DNA from: Pseudomonadota bacterium
GTDB taxonomy: Bacteria > Pseudomonadota > Gammaproteobacteria > Xanthomonadales > Xanthomonadaceae
NCBI GenBank assembly: GCA_018242425.1
Contig: JAFEBX010000011.1
Coordinates: forward strand, 248,001 to 312,000
Direction of reading: 5' to 3'
Length of the DNA stretch: 64,000 nt
Shown here in pieces: positions 10,725 through 21,681 of this stretch (position 1 is the stretch's first letter; every line of letters begins with the position of its first letter). A model generated the notes under the pieces. That model did no database searches. It worked only from the letters and a program-made list of their open reading frames with translations, and had not been told where the DNA came from. A program made the translations under genes and the position numbers.

Positions 10725-13100
10725 ATGTCGAATCCCCTACTCGTCCGCCGCGTCGCCGTCCTCGGCGCAGGCGTCATGGGCGCGCAGATCGCTGCCCAGC
10801 TGGTCAATGCCGGCGTTGATACCGTGCTGTTCGACCTGCCCGCGAAGGAAGGCGACAAGAACGGCATCGTCCAGAAGGCGATCGCCAATCTCGCCAAGCT
10901 GTCACCGGCGCCGCTGGCCAGCAAGTCGCTGGCCGAGGCGATCGTCGCCGCCAACTACGAAACCGGGCTCGACCAGCTCAAGAGCTGCGACCTGATCATC
11001 GAGGCCATCGCCGAACGGATGGACTGGAAGCAGGATCTCTACAAGAAGATCGCGCCGTTCGTGCCCGCGCATGCGGTGCTGGCATCGAACACCTCGGGCC
11101 TCGGCATCAATACCCTGAGCGACGTGCTGCCCGAAGAAATGCGCCACCGTTTCTGCGGCGTGCACTTCTTCAATCCGCCACGCTACATGCATCTTGCCGA
11201 ACTGATCCCGGCCAGGCACACCGAAAAATGGGTGGTCGAAGGCCTTGAAACCTTCCTCACCACCTATCTCGGCAAGGGCGTGGTGATCGCGCGCGATACC
11301 CCGAACTTCATCGGCAATCGCATCGGCGTGTTCTCGATCCTGGCGACGATGCACCACACCGCGCAGTTCAAGCTCGGCTTCGACGTCGTCGATGCGCTGA
11401 CCGGCCCGCTGGTCGGCCGCCCGAAGTCGGCGACCTATCGCACGGCCGACGTGGTTGGCCTCGACACCATGGCGCACGTGATCCAGACCATGGCCGATAC
11501 GTTGCCGAATGATCCATGGCACCAGTACTTCGCGCCGCCGGCGTGGCTGAAGGCGCTGATCGAGAAAGGCGCGCTCGGGCAGAAGACCGGCGCCGGCATT
11601 TTCCGCAAGGCCGGCAAGGACATCTTGGTCGTCGATCTCGCCAAACAGGATTACGTGCCGGCGAATCCGGTCGCGGAGCCCGCCGTGATCGAAATCCTCA
11701 AGGAAAAGGATCCGGCGAAGAAGTTCGCGGCGTTGCGCGCCAGCGATCATCCGCAGGCGCGATTCCTCTGGGCCTGCTTCCGCGACCTGTTCCACTACAG
11801 CGCCTACCACCTGAAGGACATCGCCGATACCGCGCGCGACGTCGACCAGGCGATCCGCTGGGGCTACGGCTGGTCGCTCGGCCCGTTCGAAACCTGGCAG
11901 GCCGCAGGCTGGAAGCAGGTGGCGCAGTGGATCGCCGACGACATCGCTGCCGGCAAGGCGATGAGCAACGCGCCGCTGCCCGAATGGGTGCTGCAGCGTG
12001 ATGGCGTCTACGCCGCCGATGGCAGCTACAGCCCGAGCAGCAATTCCGACGTTCCGCGTTCATCGCTCGCGGTCTACAAGCGCCAGCGCTTCCCCGATCC
12101 GATGCTGGGCGAACGCTTCCCCACCGGCGAGACCGTGTGGGAGAACGACGGCGTGCGCATGTGGCGCGACAGCGACGATGGCGACATCGCCGTGCTCAGC
12201 TTCAAGACCAAGCTGCACACGGTGAACGACTTCGTGCTCGACGGCATCCAGGAAGCCGTGCGTCGTGCCGAGAAGGACTTCAAGGGCATGGTGATCTGGC
12301 AGGCGAAGGAACCCTTCTCCGCCGGCGCCGATCTCGCCGGTGCGCTCGGCCTGCTGCAGGCCGGCAAGGTCGATGCGTTCGAGTCGATGGTCGCCAACTT
12401 CCAGGCCAGCAGCCAGGCGATCAAGTATTCGCTGGTGCCGGTGATCGCTGCGGTGCGCGGACTCGCGCTCGGTGGCGGCTGCGAATTCCAGATGCACAGT
12501 GCCAAAACCGTTGCGCATCTCGAAAGCTACATCGGCCTGGTCGAAGCCGGCGTCGGCCTGTTGCCGGCCGGTGGCGGCCTCAAGGAATTCGCGTTGCGCG
12601 CCTCGCAGGCGGCAGGTGCGAACGGTGACGTCTTCGCCGAGCTGAAGAAGGTGTTCGAGACCGTCGCCATGGCTAAGGTATCGACCTCGGCGATGGAAGC
12701 CAAGGAGCTCGGCCTGATGCGTGCCGGCGATCGCGTGGTGATGAACGCTTACGAATTGCTGCACATCGCCAAGGCGGAAGCGCGCGCACTGGCTGATGCC
12801 GGCTATCGCCCGCCGCTGCCCGCGCGCAACATCCGCGTCGCCGGCGACGTCGGCATCGCCACGTTCCGGATGATGCTGGTGAACATGTCCGAGGGTCGCT
12901 TCATCAGCCCGTACGACGAGGAGATCGCCACCCGCATCGCCACCATCCTCTGCGGCGGCAACGTCGATCGCAACAGCGTGGTGGACGAGGACTGGCTGAT
13001 CCGCCTGGAACGCAAGCACTTCGTCGAACTGGCGCAGCAGCCCAAGACCCAGGAACGCATCGCCTACATGCTCAAGAACGGCAAGCCGCTCCGCAACTGA
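10725..13100 (+). CDS. fadN: 3-hydroxyacyl-CoA dehydrogenase / enoyl-CoA hydratase, FadN-type domain order
   Basis: Beta-oxidation enzyme hydrating trans-2-enoyl-CoA and oxidising the 3-hydroxyacyl-CoA with NAD+. 791 residues. The start is the ATG at 10725, behind AAGGAG at 10712-10717. The dehydrogenase comes first: the NAD loop LGAGVMGAQ near residue 13, HFFNPPRYMHLAELI and the C-terminal dehydrogenase domain to about residue 430. The enoyl-CoA hydratase/crotonase module is C-terminal (about 480-700), with FSAGADLAG and LALGGGCEFQMHS forming the oxyanion-hole segments. This is the reverse of E. coli FadB and matches Bacillus FadN. It is followed 22 bp later by the thiolase. Confidence 0.93.
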   Translation: MSNPLLVRRVAVLGAGVMGAQIAAQLVNAGVDTVLFDLPAKEGDKNGIVQKAIANLAKLSPAPLASKSLAEAIVAANYETGLDQLKSCDLIIEAIAERMDWKQDLYKKIAPFVPAHAVLASNTSGLGINTLSDVLPEEMRHRFCGVHFFNPPRYMHLAELIPARHTEKWVVEGLETFLTTYLGKGVVIARDTPNFIGNRIGVFSILATMHHTAQFKLGFDVVDALTGPLVGRPKSATYRTADVVGLDTMAHVIQTMADTLPNDPWHQYFAPPAWLKALIEKGALGQKTGAGIFRKAGKDILVVDLAKQDYVPANPVAEPAVIEILKEKDPAKKFAALRASDHPQARFLWACFRDLFHYSAYHLKDIADTARDVDQAIRWGYGWSLGPFETWQAAGWKQVAQWIADDIAAGKAMSNAPLPEWVLQRDGVYAADGSYSPSSNSDVPRSSLAVYKRQRFPDPMLGERFPTGETVWENDGVRMWRDSDDGDIAVLSFKTKLHTVNDFVLDGIQEAVRRAEKDFKGMVIWQAKEPFSAGADLAGALGLLQAGKVDAFESMVANFQASSQAIKYSLVPVIAAVRGLALGGGCEFQMHSAKTVAHLESYIGLVEAGVGLLPAGGGLKEFALRASQAAGANGDVFAELKKVFETVAMAKVSTSAMEAKELGLMRAGDRVVMNAYELLHIAKAEARALADAGYRPPLPARNIRVAGDVGIATFRMMLVNMSEGRFISPYDEEIATRIATILCGGNVDRNSVVDEDWLIRLERKHFVELAQQPKTQERIAYMLKNGKPLRN

Positions 13101-13122
13101 TCGCGACGACAAGGACAAGACA

Positions 13123-14331
<1,209 letters not shown>

Positions 14332-14380
14332 GGAACATGCAGCCCGGGAACCGGGCGGATTGTTGCTAGGCTATCCGTCG

Positions 14381-16192
14381 ATGCCTGATTCCGCCTTGTC
14401 CCTGCTGCGCGACGTCTTCGGCCACGCGGCGTTTCGCGGCGAGCAGGAGGCGATCGTCCACCACGTCGCCGATGGCGGTGACGCGCTGGTGCTGATGCCG
14501 ACCGGCGGCGGCAAGTCGCTGTGCTACCAGCTGCCCGCGTTGTTGCGTGAAGGCACGGCGATCGTGGTATCGCCATTGATCGCACTGATGCAGGACCAGG
14601 TGGACGCGTTGCGCCAGCTCGGCGTACGCGCCACCTTCCTCAACTCGACGCAATCGGCGCAAGAGGCTGCCGATGTCGAACAGGCGTTGCTCGCCGGCGA
14701 CATCGACCTGCTCTATGTCGCGCCGGAGCGCCTGCTCACCCCGCGCTTCCTCTCCCTGCTCGACCGGGCGCGGATCGCGCTGTTTGCCATCGACGAAGCG
14801 CACTGCGTCTCGCAATGGGGCCACGATTTCCGTCCGGAATATCGCCAGCTGACCGTTTTGCACGAGCGCTGGCCGGCCGTGCCGCGAATCGCACTCACCG
14901 CCACCGCCGATGCGCCGACCCAGCGCGAGATCGCCGAACGCCTGCAACTGGAAGACGCGCGGCATTTCGTCAGTTCATTCGATCGTCCCAACATCCGCTA
15001 TATGGTCGAAGCCAAGGATGGCGGCCTGCGCCAACTGATGGACGTGATCGCCCGCCATCGCGGCGCCAGCGGCATCGTCTATTGCATGTCCCGACGCAAG
15101 GTAGAAGCAACCGCCGAATCGTTGCGCGAACACGGCATCGATGCCTTGCCTTACCACGCCGGCCTGGATGCGGAAACACGCGCCGAACACCAGCGCCGTT
15201 TCCTGCGCGAGGATGGCGTGGTGATGGTGGCGACGATCGCCTTCGGCATGGGCATCGACAAACCGGACGTGCGTTTCGTCGCGCACACGGACTTGCCGAA
15301 ATCGATGGAAGGCTATTACCAGGAAACCGGTCGCGCCGGTCGCGATGGCGAACCCAGCGAAGCGTGGCTCGGTTTCGGCATGGGCGATGCGGTGCTGCTG
15401 CAACGGATGATCGAGAGCTCCGACGCATCCGACGAGCGCAAGCGGGTGGAGCGCCGCAAACTGGACGCGCTGCTCGGCTATTGCGAATCAACCGCCTGTC
15501 GACGCCAGTCGCTGCTCGCCTACTTTGGCGAACAGTACCCGCAACCCTGCGGCAATTGCGACAACTGCCTGTCGCCCACCGCCAGCATCGACGGCACCGA
15601 AATCGCGCGCAAGGCGCTGTCCTGCGTGTATCGCACCGGGCAACGCTTCGGCGCGGGACATGTGATCGACGTCCTGCGCGGCAGCGACAACGCGCGCGTG
15701 CACCAGTTCGGCCACCATGCGCTTTCCACCTATGGCATCGGCCGCGACCTCGACGCACGCCAATGGCGCAGCGTATTCCGCCAGTTGCTGGCTGCGGGCT
15801 TGCTGGAAAGCGACCTCGACGGTTACGGAAGCTTGCGATTGGGCGCATCCAGCGGCCCGGTGCTGCGCGGCGAAACCACGCTCTCGCTGCGCATGGAACC
15901 ACCACGCAAGGCCGTGCGCCGGGAGCGCAGCAACCGCACCGACGCATCGATTCCCGCAGCACTGACGGACGAAGCGCAACGACGCTTCGAGGCATTGCGC
16001 GCGTGGCGTGGCGACAGCGCGCGCAGCCAGAACATCCCGGCCTACGTGATCTTCCACGACGCCACCCTGCGCGAGATCGCGCTGCACGCGCCCGCAGACA
16101 TCAACGCATTGGCGGGAATCAACGGAGTCGGCGCGGCCAAGCTGGAGCGCTACGGGGAGGCGTTGCTGGAAGTGCTGTCTTCGTCGAACTGA
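14381..16192 (+). CDS. recQ: ATP-dependent DNA helicase RecQ
   Basis: 3'-5' DNA helicase acting in RecF-pathway recombination and replication-fork repair. 603 residues from the ATG at 14381; a TTG at 14360 is in frame but lacks support. Walker A is [15 protein letters not shown] (about 40-54), motif II is [17 protein letters not shown], and motif VI is [11 protein letters not shown]. The zinc-binding RQC part shows CESTACRR and CGNCDNC, followed by a winged helix. An HRDC domain fills the last ~80 residues ([19 protein letters not shown]). The gene is convergent with galU, only 25 bp apart. Confidence 0.97.
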   Translation: MPDSALSLLRDVFGHAAFRGEQEAIVHHVADGGDALVLMPTGGGKSLCYQLPALLREGTAIVVSPLIALMQDQVDALRQLGVRATFLNSTQSAQEAADVEQALLAGDIDLLYVAPERLLTPRFLSLLDRARIALFAIDEAHCVSQWGHDFRPEYRQLTVLHERWPAVPRIALTATADAPTQREIAERLQLEDARHFVSSFDRPNIRYMVEAKDGGLRQLMDVIARHRGASGIVYCMSRRKVEATAESLREHGIDALPYHAGLDAETRAEHQRRFLREDGVVMVATIAFGMGIDKPDVRFVAHTDLPKSMEGYYQETGRAGRDGEPSEAWLGFGMGDAVLLQRMIESSDASDERKRVERRKLDALLGYCESTACRRQSLLAYFGEQYPQPCGNCDNCLSPTASIDGTEIARKALSCVYRTGQRFGAGHVIDVLRGSDNARVHQFGHHALSTYGIGRDLDARQWRSVFRQLLAAGLLESDLDGYGSLRLGASSGPVLRGETTLSLRMEPPRKAVRRERSNRTDASIPAALTDEAQRRFEALRAWRGDSARSQNIPAYVIFHDATLREIALHAPADINALAGINGVGAAKLERYGEALLEVLSSSN

Positions 16193-16217
16193 CCTACGGC
16201 TTCGGGCGCAAAAGCGC

Positions 16218-17108
16218 TCAAGTTTCGGTCACACCCATTTCGTCCAGCGCCAACTGCATCATCTGCGCCGCGGGCGCGCTCAGGATCTCGTGGTCGAGCG
16301 CATACCGCACGGTGGCTTCGATCAGGCCGAGGTGGGTACCGCAATCGAAACGGGTTCCCTGGAAGCGATAGGCATCGACCGGTTTTTCGTTGAGCAGGCT
16401 GGCGATGGCATCGGTCAGCTGGATCTCGCCACCGGCACCCGTCCGGGTGGTTTCCAGCAATCCGAAGATGCGCGGGTCGAGGATGTAACGCCCCACCACC
16501 GCGAGCGTGCTCGGCGCATTGGCGGGCTTGGGTTTCTCGACGATCGCCTCGATGCGGCCCGCGCGCCCGGAAAACGCCGGCGCATCGACGATGCCGTAGC
16601 TGCCGGTCTGTTCACGCGCAACATCCTGCACCGCGATCACGCTCGCGCCGGAAGCCTCGGCGTGGTCTGCCATCTGCTTCAATGCCCCCGGCCCGCGACT
16701 CCAGATCAGGTCGTCCGGCAACAACACCGCGAACGGCGCATCGCCGACCACCGGCTTGGCGCACAACACCGCATGGCCAAGTCCGAGTGCTTCCGCCTGG
16801 GTCACGAACACCGCTCGCACGTGCGACGGCAGTACGTTGCGAATCAGCTCGAGCTGTTCCTGCTTGCCGCTCTTCTCCAGCTTCTGCTCGAGTTCGTAGG
16901 CCTTGTCGAAATAGTCGGCAACCGCATGCTTGTAGCGGTTGGTGACGAACACCAGGGTGTCGCAGCCTGCTTCGATCGCTTCGTCCACCGCGTACTGGAT
17001 CAGCGGCCGGTCGACGATCGGCAGCATCTCCTTGGGCACGGTCTTGGTCGCGGGCAGGAAACGGGTGCCGAGACCGGCAACCGGGAAAACAGCTGTGCGT
17101 ATGCGCAT
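16218..17108 (-). CDS. galU: UTP-glucose-1-phosphate uridylyltransferase
   Basis: Makes UDP-glucose from UTP and glucose-1-phosphate for LPS, capsule and exopolysaccharide. 296 residues, usual for bacterial GalU. The nucleotide-binding signature GLGTRFLPATK is at about 13-23, with KEMLPIVDRPLIQYAVDEA next and the sugar-binding VEKP motif in the middle. It sits 14 bp downstream of the WbpM-like gene and shares its strand, consistent with a surface-polysaccharide operon. Confidence 0.97.
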   Translation of the reverse strand: MRIRTAVFPVAGLGTRFLPATKTVPKEMLPIVDRPLIQYAVDEAIEAGCDTLVFVTNRYKHAVADYFDKAYELEQKLEKSGKQEQLELIRNVLPSHVRAVFVTQAEALGLGHAVLCAKPVVGDAPFAVLLPDDLIWSRGPGALKQMADHAEASGASVIAVQDVAREQTGSYGIVDAPAFSGRAGRIEAIVEKPKPANAPSTLAVVGRYILDPRIFGLLETTRTGAGGEIQLTDAIASLLNEKPVDAYRFQGTRFDCGTHLGLIEATVRYALDHEILSAPAAQMMQLALDEMGVTET

Positions 17109-17122
17109 GAGATCTCGGGGGA

Positions 17123-19030
17123 TCAGCGGCGGCTGGCGCGGGAAGGGAATTTCACCACGACCGCGTTGTCGGCGTCACCATCGGCGGCTTCGGGTTCGAA
17201 CTCGGGGACCGTGTCGCGCAGCAGCCCGATCAGGGCATCGAGATCGTAATCGTCGCTGGCCTTGCGGATGGCGCGGCTGCGTTCTTCCAGCATTGCCACA
17301 TCCACCGGCCTGGCGATGCCCTGGAGGATCTTCGGGTGCGCGGTGCGGCGGTATTGTTCTTCGGAATGGAACAGCGTTTCGTGCAGCTTCTCGCCGGGAC
17401 GCAGGCCGGTATAGATGATGGCGATGTCGCGCCCCGGCTGCTTGCCGGCGAGACGGATCATCTGCTCGGCGAGCTGGCGGATCGCCACCGGGCTGCCCAT
17501 GTCGAGGGTGTAGACCGCTTCATGCGAACCGATGGCCGCCGCCTGCAGGATCAGCAGGCAAGCCTCGGGAATGGTCATGAAGTAGCGGGTGACCTGCGGA
17601 TCGGTGACAGTCACCGGACCGCCGCCGTTGATCTGGTCGCGGAACAGCGGCACCACGCTGCCCGCCGAATCGAGTACATTGCCGAACCGCACGGTGATGT
17701 AGTGCGTGCGCGAATCGGCTGCATAGGCCTGGCACAGCATTTCGGCGAGGCGCTTGCTCGCGCCCAGCACGTTGACCGGATCCACGGCCTTGTCGGTGGA
17801 GATCAGGATGAACGTGCTGACGCCGGCCTCGGCGCTGGCCGCTGCCATCGTCTGCGATGCCAGTGCGTTGTTGCGGATCGCCTCGCGCAACTGCGACTCC
17901 AGCACCGGCACCTGCTTGTAGGCCGCGGCATGGAACACGGCATCGGCATTGGAGAGCTCAAGCGCGCGACGCGCGACCGCAGGATCACCGCAATCGCCGA
18001 GGATCGGGATCAGTTCGATCGAGGCGAAATCGCGCTGCAATTCGGCATGGATCCGCATCAGAGAGAGCTCGTCGAACTCCAGCAGCGTGATCCGCTTCGC
18101 GCCCTGGCGCGCGCATTGGCGGCAGAGTTCCGAGCCAATCGACCCGCCGGCGCCAGTCACCAGCACCGAGCGACCACCCAGCCACTCGCGGATCGCACGC
18201 CAGTCGGACACCACCGGCTCGCGACCGAGCAGATCGTCGATGTCCACTTCCTTGAGCTGGCCGGGCATAGCACGACCTTCCAGCACGTCCTTCAGGCGCG
18301 GCACCATGCGGAACGGCAGTCCACTGCGCTCGCAGGTGGTGATGATCCGCTGCATGGAGGTCGCGTCCAGCGACGGCATCGCGATGATCAGCAGGCGCGC
18401 CGCCGTCTTGCGGGCGATGTCCGCCGCCTGGTTGATCGTGCCGAGCACGGGGATGCCGTGCAGCTTGCCGCCGCGCAGTTGCGGCGAATCGTCCAGGAAT
18501 CCGACCGGATGGTAGGCACTGGTCCGGCGCAGGTCGCGCACCAGCTGCTCGCCGGCACGCCCGGCGCCGAGGATGAGTACGCGGGTCGCCGTCGCCGAAA
18601 GCTGGCGCTGCTCGCTGGAATCCTTCCAGGCGCGATAAAGCAGGCGCGGAGCACCCAGCAGGCCCGCCAGCACGAACGGATAGAGCAGCAACACGCTGCG
18701 TGGTACCCCGACAAGGCGGTTGTAGACGAACAGGGAGATGGTGATGACCACGATCCCGGCCACCGCCGCCTTGAGGATGTTCCAGAGGTCCGGGGTGCTG
18801 GCGAATCGCCACAACCCCCGGTAAAGCCCGACCCGCCAGAACACCAAGCCCTGGGCGAGGAGCACGATGGCGGTTTCGGTTGACCAGGAATCGGCCTGTG
18901 GCGGCATGGGTCCTGCCGACGGGATGCCGTAGCGGATCCAGTGCAGTCCCACCCACGTCACCCAGACAATCGCAAGATCGTGGGCGACGATCAATCCCCT
19001 CGGCAACCATGCATTCAGCCGATCACGCAT
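17123..19030 (-). CDS. Membrane-anchored nucleotide-sugar 4,6-dehydratase/epimerase (WbpM/CapD family)
   Basis: 635 residues from ATG 19030 (a TTG at 19039 is also in frame). Four N-terminal transmembrane helices (about 15-130) are followed by a CoA-binding-like Rossmann domain (VLILGAGRAGEQLVRDL). The SDR-type Polysacc_synt_2 domain comes next, with NAD loop VTGAGGSIGSELCRQ. AAYKQVPVLE occupies the place of the catalytic motif in long WbpM-type enzymes, where the usual Tyr is altered in many members. Such enzymes make UDP-4-keto-6-deoxy-GlcNAc, a precursor of QuiNAc, FucNAc or bacillosamine in O-antigen or capsule. The neighbouring GT4 transferase would attach such a sugar-phosphate to undecaprenyl phosphate. 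The exact product cannot be told. Confidence 0.9.
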   Translation of the reverse strand: MRDRLNAWLPRGLIVAHDLAIVWVTWVGLHWIRYGIPSAGPMPPQADSWSTETAIVLLAQGLVFWRVGLYRGLWRFASTPDLWNILKAAVAGIVVITISLFVYNRLVGVPRSVLLLYPFVLAGLLGAPRLLYRAWKDSSEQRQLSATATRVLILGAGRAGEQLVRDLRRTSAYHPVGFLDDSPQLRGGKLHGIPVLGTINQAADIARKTAARLLIIAMPSLDATSMQRIITTCERSGLPFRMVPRLKDVLEGRAMPGQLKEVDIDDLLGREPVVSDWRAIREWLGGRSVLVTGAGGSIGSELCRQCARQGAKRITLLEFDELSLMRIHAELQRDFASIELIPILGDCGDPAVARRALELSNADAVFHAAAYKQVPVLESQLREAIRNNALASQTMAAASAEAGVSTFILISTDKAVDPVNVLGASKRLAEMLCQAYAADSRTHYITVRFGNVLDSAGSVVPLFRDQINGGGPVTVTDPQVTRYFMTIPEACLLILQAAAIGSHEAVYTLDMGSPVAIRQLAEQMIRLAGKQPGRDIAIIYTGLRPGEKLHETLFHSEEQYRRTAHPKILQGIARPVDVAMLEERSRAIRKASDDYDLDALIGLLRDTVPEFEPEAADGDADNAVVVKFPSRASRR

Positions 19031-19057
19031 TGTCGCCAAGACCCTCTCCCATGAAGT

Positions 19058-20023
19058 TCAACCAACCCGAAACTGTGCACTCCCCCACAGTGCAGCGAGC
19101 CCGGTATACCACAGCAATATGAACGAAATCGTGACCGTGATTTCCTGAAATCTTAACATCCCGGCCACAATGGCCCCTGAAGCAGCCAGTAATAGATAGA
19201 CGGCGGTCACGACTGCGTGATTGCCCCAGGCGCGCGCAAGTCGCTGATAAGCGTGCTGCGAATGTGCCTGCCACCAGTTTTCACGGCGCCAGATCCGCCG
19301 CAGCAAGGTCAATCCGGCATCGACCAGGAAAGGCGCGAGGACGCAAAGACTCCCCAGCGCCGCGCTGCCCTGCTCCCGCGCCAGCAGCAGGCCACTACCC
19401 GCAACCAGGAGCCCCAGCGCCCCGCTCCCCACATCTCCCATGAAGACGCGAGCCCGCGGGAAATTGAACGGCAGGAAGCCGAGGCAGGCCATTGCCAGTG
19501 CCAGGCCAACCCCGCCTGCCAGTGCAGCCGGCGTCCACAACAGCAAGGCCAGCCCCCATGCCATGGCTTGCGTCGCGGCGATGCCATCGATGCCGTCCAT
19601 GAAGTTCCAGATATTGACCAGCACCGGGATCGCCACCAGGGCCAATACCGATATCCAGACCGGCCAACCAGACACGGCCATGGCCAGCGCCACCAGGATG
19701 GCTGCCAGGACATGCAGGGCGAGGCGGATGCGCGCCGATACCGGGCGGTGGTCGTCCAGCCAGCCGATCGCACCGACCAGCACCAGTCCGGCCAGCATCG
19801 CCAGCAACACAAGCCGTTCGCCGGGATGGGCAAACGCCATCCATGCCAGCACGCCCACCATCACCGCCACCATCGCGATGCCGCCGCCGCGCGGGGTCGG
19901 CATGGCGTGGTTGCTGCGCTCTTCGGGATGGTCGAGCACCTGCTCGCGGCGCGCGTAACGCAATGCCCATGCGCTGCCGACCAAGGCAGCGACCAGGCAC
20001 AGCAGCCAGCCGAACGCCGGCAT
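19058..20023 (-). CDS. Polyprenyl-phosphate sugar-phosphate transferase (WecA/WbpL family, GT4)
   Basis: Integral membrane enzyme moving a HexNAc-1-phosphate from a UDP-sugar onto undecaprenyl phosphate, the first step of O-antigen or capsule repeat synthesis. 321 residues. I chose the ATG at 20023 because it overlaps the lapB stop as TGATG, implying coupled translation. About ten membrane helices are evident. The catalytic Asp pair is WLDDHRP (90-91), with NFMDGIDGIAA and FMGDVGSGALG as further family motifs. The cytoplasmic HxH-type loop is QAHSQHAYQRL. It is followed by the WbpM-like dehydratase, as in Pseudomonas wbpL-wbpM. Confidence 0.9.
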   Translation of the reverse strand: MPAFGWLLCLVAALVGSAWALRYARREQVLDHPEERSNHAMPTPRGGGIAMVAVMVGVLAWMAFAHPGERLVLLAMLAGLVLVGAIGWLDDHRPVSARIRLALHVLAAILVALAMAVSGWPVWISVLALVAIPVLVNIWNFMDGIDGIAATQAMAWGLALLLWTPAALAGGVGLALAMACLGFLPFNFPRARVFMGDVGSGALGLLVAGSGLLLAREQGSAALGSLCVLAPFLVDAGLTLLRRIWRRENWWQAHSQHAYQRLARAWGNHAVVTAVYLLLAASGAIVAGMLRFQEITVTISFILLWYTGLAALWGSAQFRVG

Positions 20024-21213
20024 CAGACCACGGCGTAGTTGAGCAGCGGCTTCACTGTCGCCCACTCCTTGCAGCTTGGGCATTGCCAGTGGTGCGAACG
20101 TGCGCCGAATCCGCAGCGATTGCAGCGGTAGCTGGGATTGCGCACCAGCAGCTGGTCGGTGATCTGGCGCAGGTTGTGCAACGTTGCTTCATTGTTGGCC
20201 GAAGCATCATTCAACGTGAGGTCGATCAGCGCCGCCTCGCCGCGCACCGACGGACGATCGCGCAATTGCTGGGCCAGGTATTCGCGTGCCGCGCCAATGC
20301 CATCCTGGCGCTCGACCAGTCGCGTCAACGCCAGCACCGGGGCCACGCCGCGATAGTGCTCGCTCATTTCGCTCAGGAACCCGCGCGCACCCGACACGTC
20401 GCCGACGCGTTCGTAGCATTCGAGCAACGGCGGCAGGATCTCCGGCAGGAAATCGGAATCGTGGCGCGCGGCGCGCTCCCAGGCGCGGATCGCTGCAATG
20501 TCGTCACCACGCTCGTGGGCGATGCGGCCTTCGATCATGCCGGCGCGGCAACAGGTGGGGTCGGCCTCGTATGCGCGCGTCACCGCCTGCAGGGCCGTGC
20601 TGGCGTCACCGGTCGAACGATGGCGCTCGGCGAGCTCGCATTCGAATTGCGCGATCAGCTTGCCCATCGGCTCGCCGGTAACGGTTTCGTAGCGCTGGGC
20701 GTTCTCGATCGCCTTGCCCCAATCGCGTTCCGACTGGTAGATGCCGATCAAATGCTTCAATGCCAGTGGCGCACGCTGGTCGAGTGCGGCGAGTTCGGTG
20801 AACACGGTTTCGGCGCGATCGAGCAGGCCAGAACGCATGTAGTCCTCGCCCAGCGCAAGCAGGGCCTGCACGCGCTGCTGGTCGCTGAGGTCGCGGCGTT
20901 CCACCAAGCCCTGGTGCATGCGGATCGCGCGATCGACTTCACCGCGACGGCGGAACAGATGGCCGATCGCCACCTGCGTCTCGAAGGTGTCCTTGTCGAG
21001 TTCGGCGACGTGCAGGAACAACTCGATCGCCTTGTCCGGCTGCTCGGTCAGCAAGTAGTTCAAGCCACGGAAATAGGTCGTCGACAGCCGACTGACCTGG
21101 CTGTCATGCAGGCGCGCACCGCCACGACGCCCGAGGATCCAGCCGATCACGGCCGCCACGGGCACGAAGATCGCGACCCAAAGCCACTGATCAAGAAATT
21201 CGAACATGTTCAT
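20023..21213 (-). CDS. lapB: Lipopolysaccharide assembly protein LapB (YciM)
   Basis: Inner-membrane TPR protein that regulates LPS synthesis by presenting LpxC to the FtsH protease. 396 residues. One N-terminal membrane helix (LWVAIFVPVAAVIGWILG) is followed by about nine TPR units. The C-terminus is a rubredoxin-like metal site, CNRCGFGARSHHWQCPSCKEW, with the usual two CxxC pairs. LapA normally precedes it, but here the gene directly upstream is ihfB (65 bp), so lapA is missing from this place. The stop overlaps the start of the GT4 gene. Confidence 0.96.
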   Translation of the reverse strand: MNMFEFLDQWLWVAIFVPVAAVIGWILGRRGGARLHDSQVSRLSTTYFRGLNYLLTEQPDKAIELFLHVAELDKDTFETQVAIGHLFRRRGEVDRAIRMHQGLVERRDLSDQQRVQALLALGEDYMRSGLLDRAETVFTELAALDQRAPLALKHLIGIYQSERDWGKAIENAQRYETVTGEPMGKLIAQFECELAERHRSTGDASTALQAVTRAYEADPTCCRAGMIEGRIAHERGDDIAAIRAWERAARHDSDFLPEILPPLLECYERVGDVSGARGFLSEMSEHYRGVAPVLALTRLVERQDGIGAAREYLAQQLRDRPSVRGEAALIDLTLNDASANNEATLHNLRQITDQLLVRNPSYRCNRCGFGARSHHWQCPSCKEWATVKPLLNYAVV

Positions 21214-21278
21214 GCCACCTGATCGGGACGGGTCACTCTAACCCATGCCCTGCACACATCACGGCCTTGCCGCCGTGG

Positions 21279-21581
21279 TCAATCTTCTTCCGGCTTCGGT
21301 TCCACCGAACTCACGCGTTCGCGCAGTTCCTTGCCGGGACGGAAATGCGGCACATGGCGTGCCGGCAACTCCACCGCTTCGCCGGTGCGCGGGTTGCGCC
21401 CGGTCCGCGGGGGACGGTAATGCACGGAAAAACTGCCGAAACCGCGGATCTCGATCCGTTCGTGGGTCGCCAGCGAGGCGGCCATCATGTCGAGCATCAG
21501 GCGCACCGCCAACTCGACGTCATCCTCTTTCAGATGAGGCTGCTGGCTGGCCAGGATTTCGATCAGTTCGGACTTGGTCAT
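21279..21581 (-). CDS. ihfB: Integration host factor subunit beta
   Basis: DNA-bending nucleoid protein that works as a heterodimer with IhfA. 100 residues from the ATG at 21581 ([10 protein letters not shown]); the upstream in-frame extension is low-complexity and not family-like. [27 protein letters not shown] carries the beta-arm, with the conserved proline tip in GRNPRTGE. The order cmk-rpsA-ihfB-lapB is conserved in gammaproteobacteria. A stable hairpin lies between rpsA and this gene. Confidence 0.98.
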   Translation of the reverse strand: MTKSELIEILASQQPHLKEDDVELAVRLMLDMMAASLATHERIEIRGFGSFSVHYRPPRTGRNPRTGEAVELPARHVPHFRPGKELRERVSSVEPKPEED

Positions 21582-21640
21582 CCCCATTCCAATTGGCGCG
21601 ATCCGTTGCGATCCCGATGGTGGTCCCCACCACCACAACC

Positions 21641-21664
21641 ACGGGCCGGCTCGCGCCGGCCCGT
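21641..21664 (-). terminator. Hairpin between rpsA and ihfB (no U-tract)
   Basis: A perfect 10-bp inverted repeat, ACGGGCCGGC paired with GCCGGCCCGT around a GCGA tetraloop on the transcribed strand. It lies 17 bp after the rpsA stop and 59 bp before ihfB. There is no run of T after it, so it is more likely a processing, pausing or partial-termination site than a standard intrinsic terminator. Confidence 0.45.
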
Positions 21665-21681
21665 GTCATTGCAATTGCAGA

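Noticed and set aside
16193..16217. Terminator between recQ and galU
   Set aside because: Only a 4-bp GCGC/GCGC stem can be drawn and there is no T-run, so nothing supports a real terminator in the 25-bp gap.
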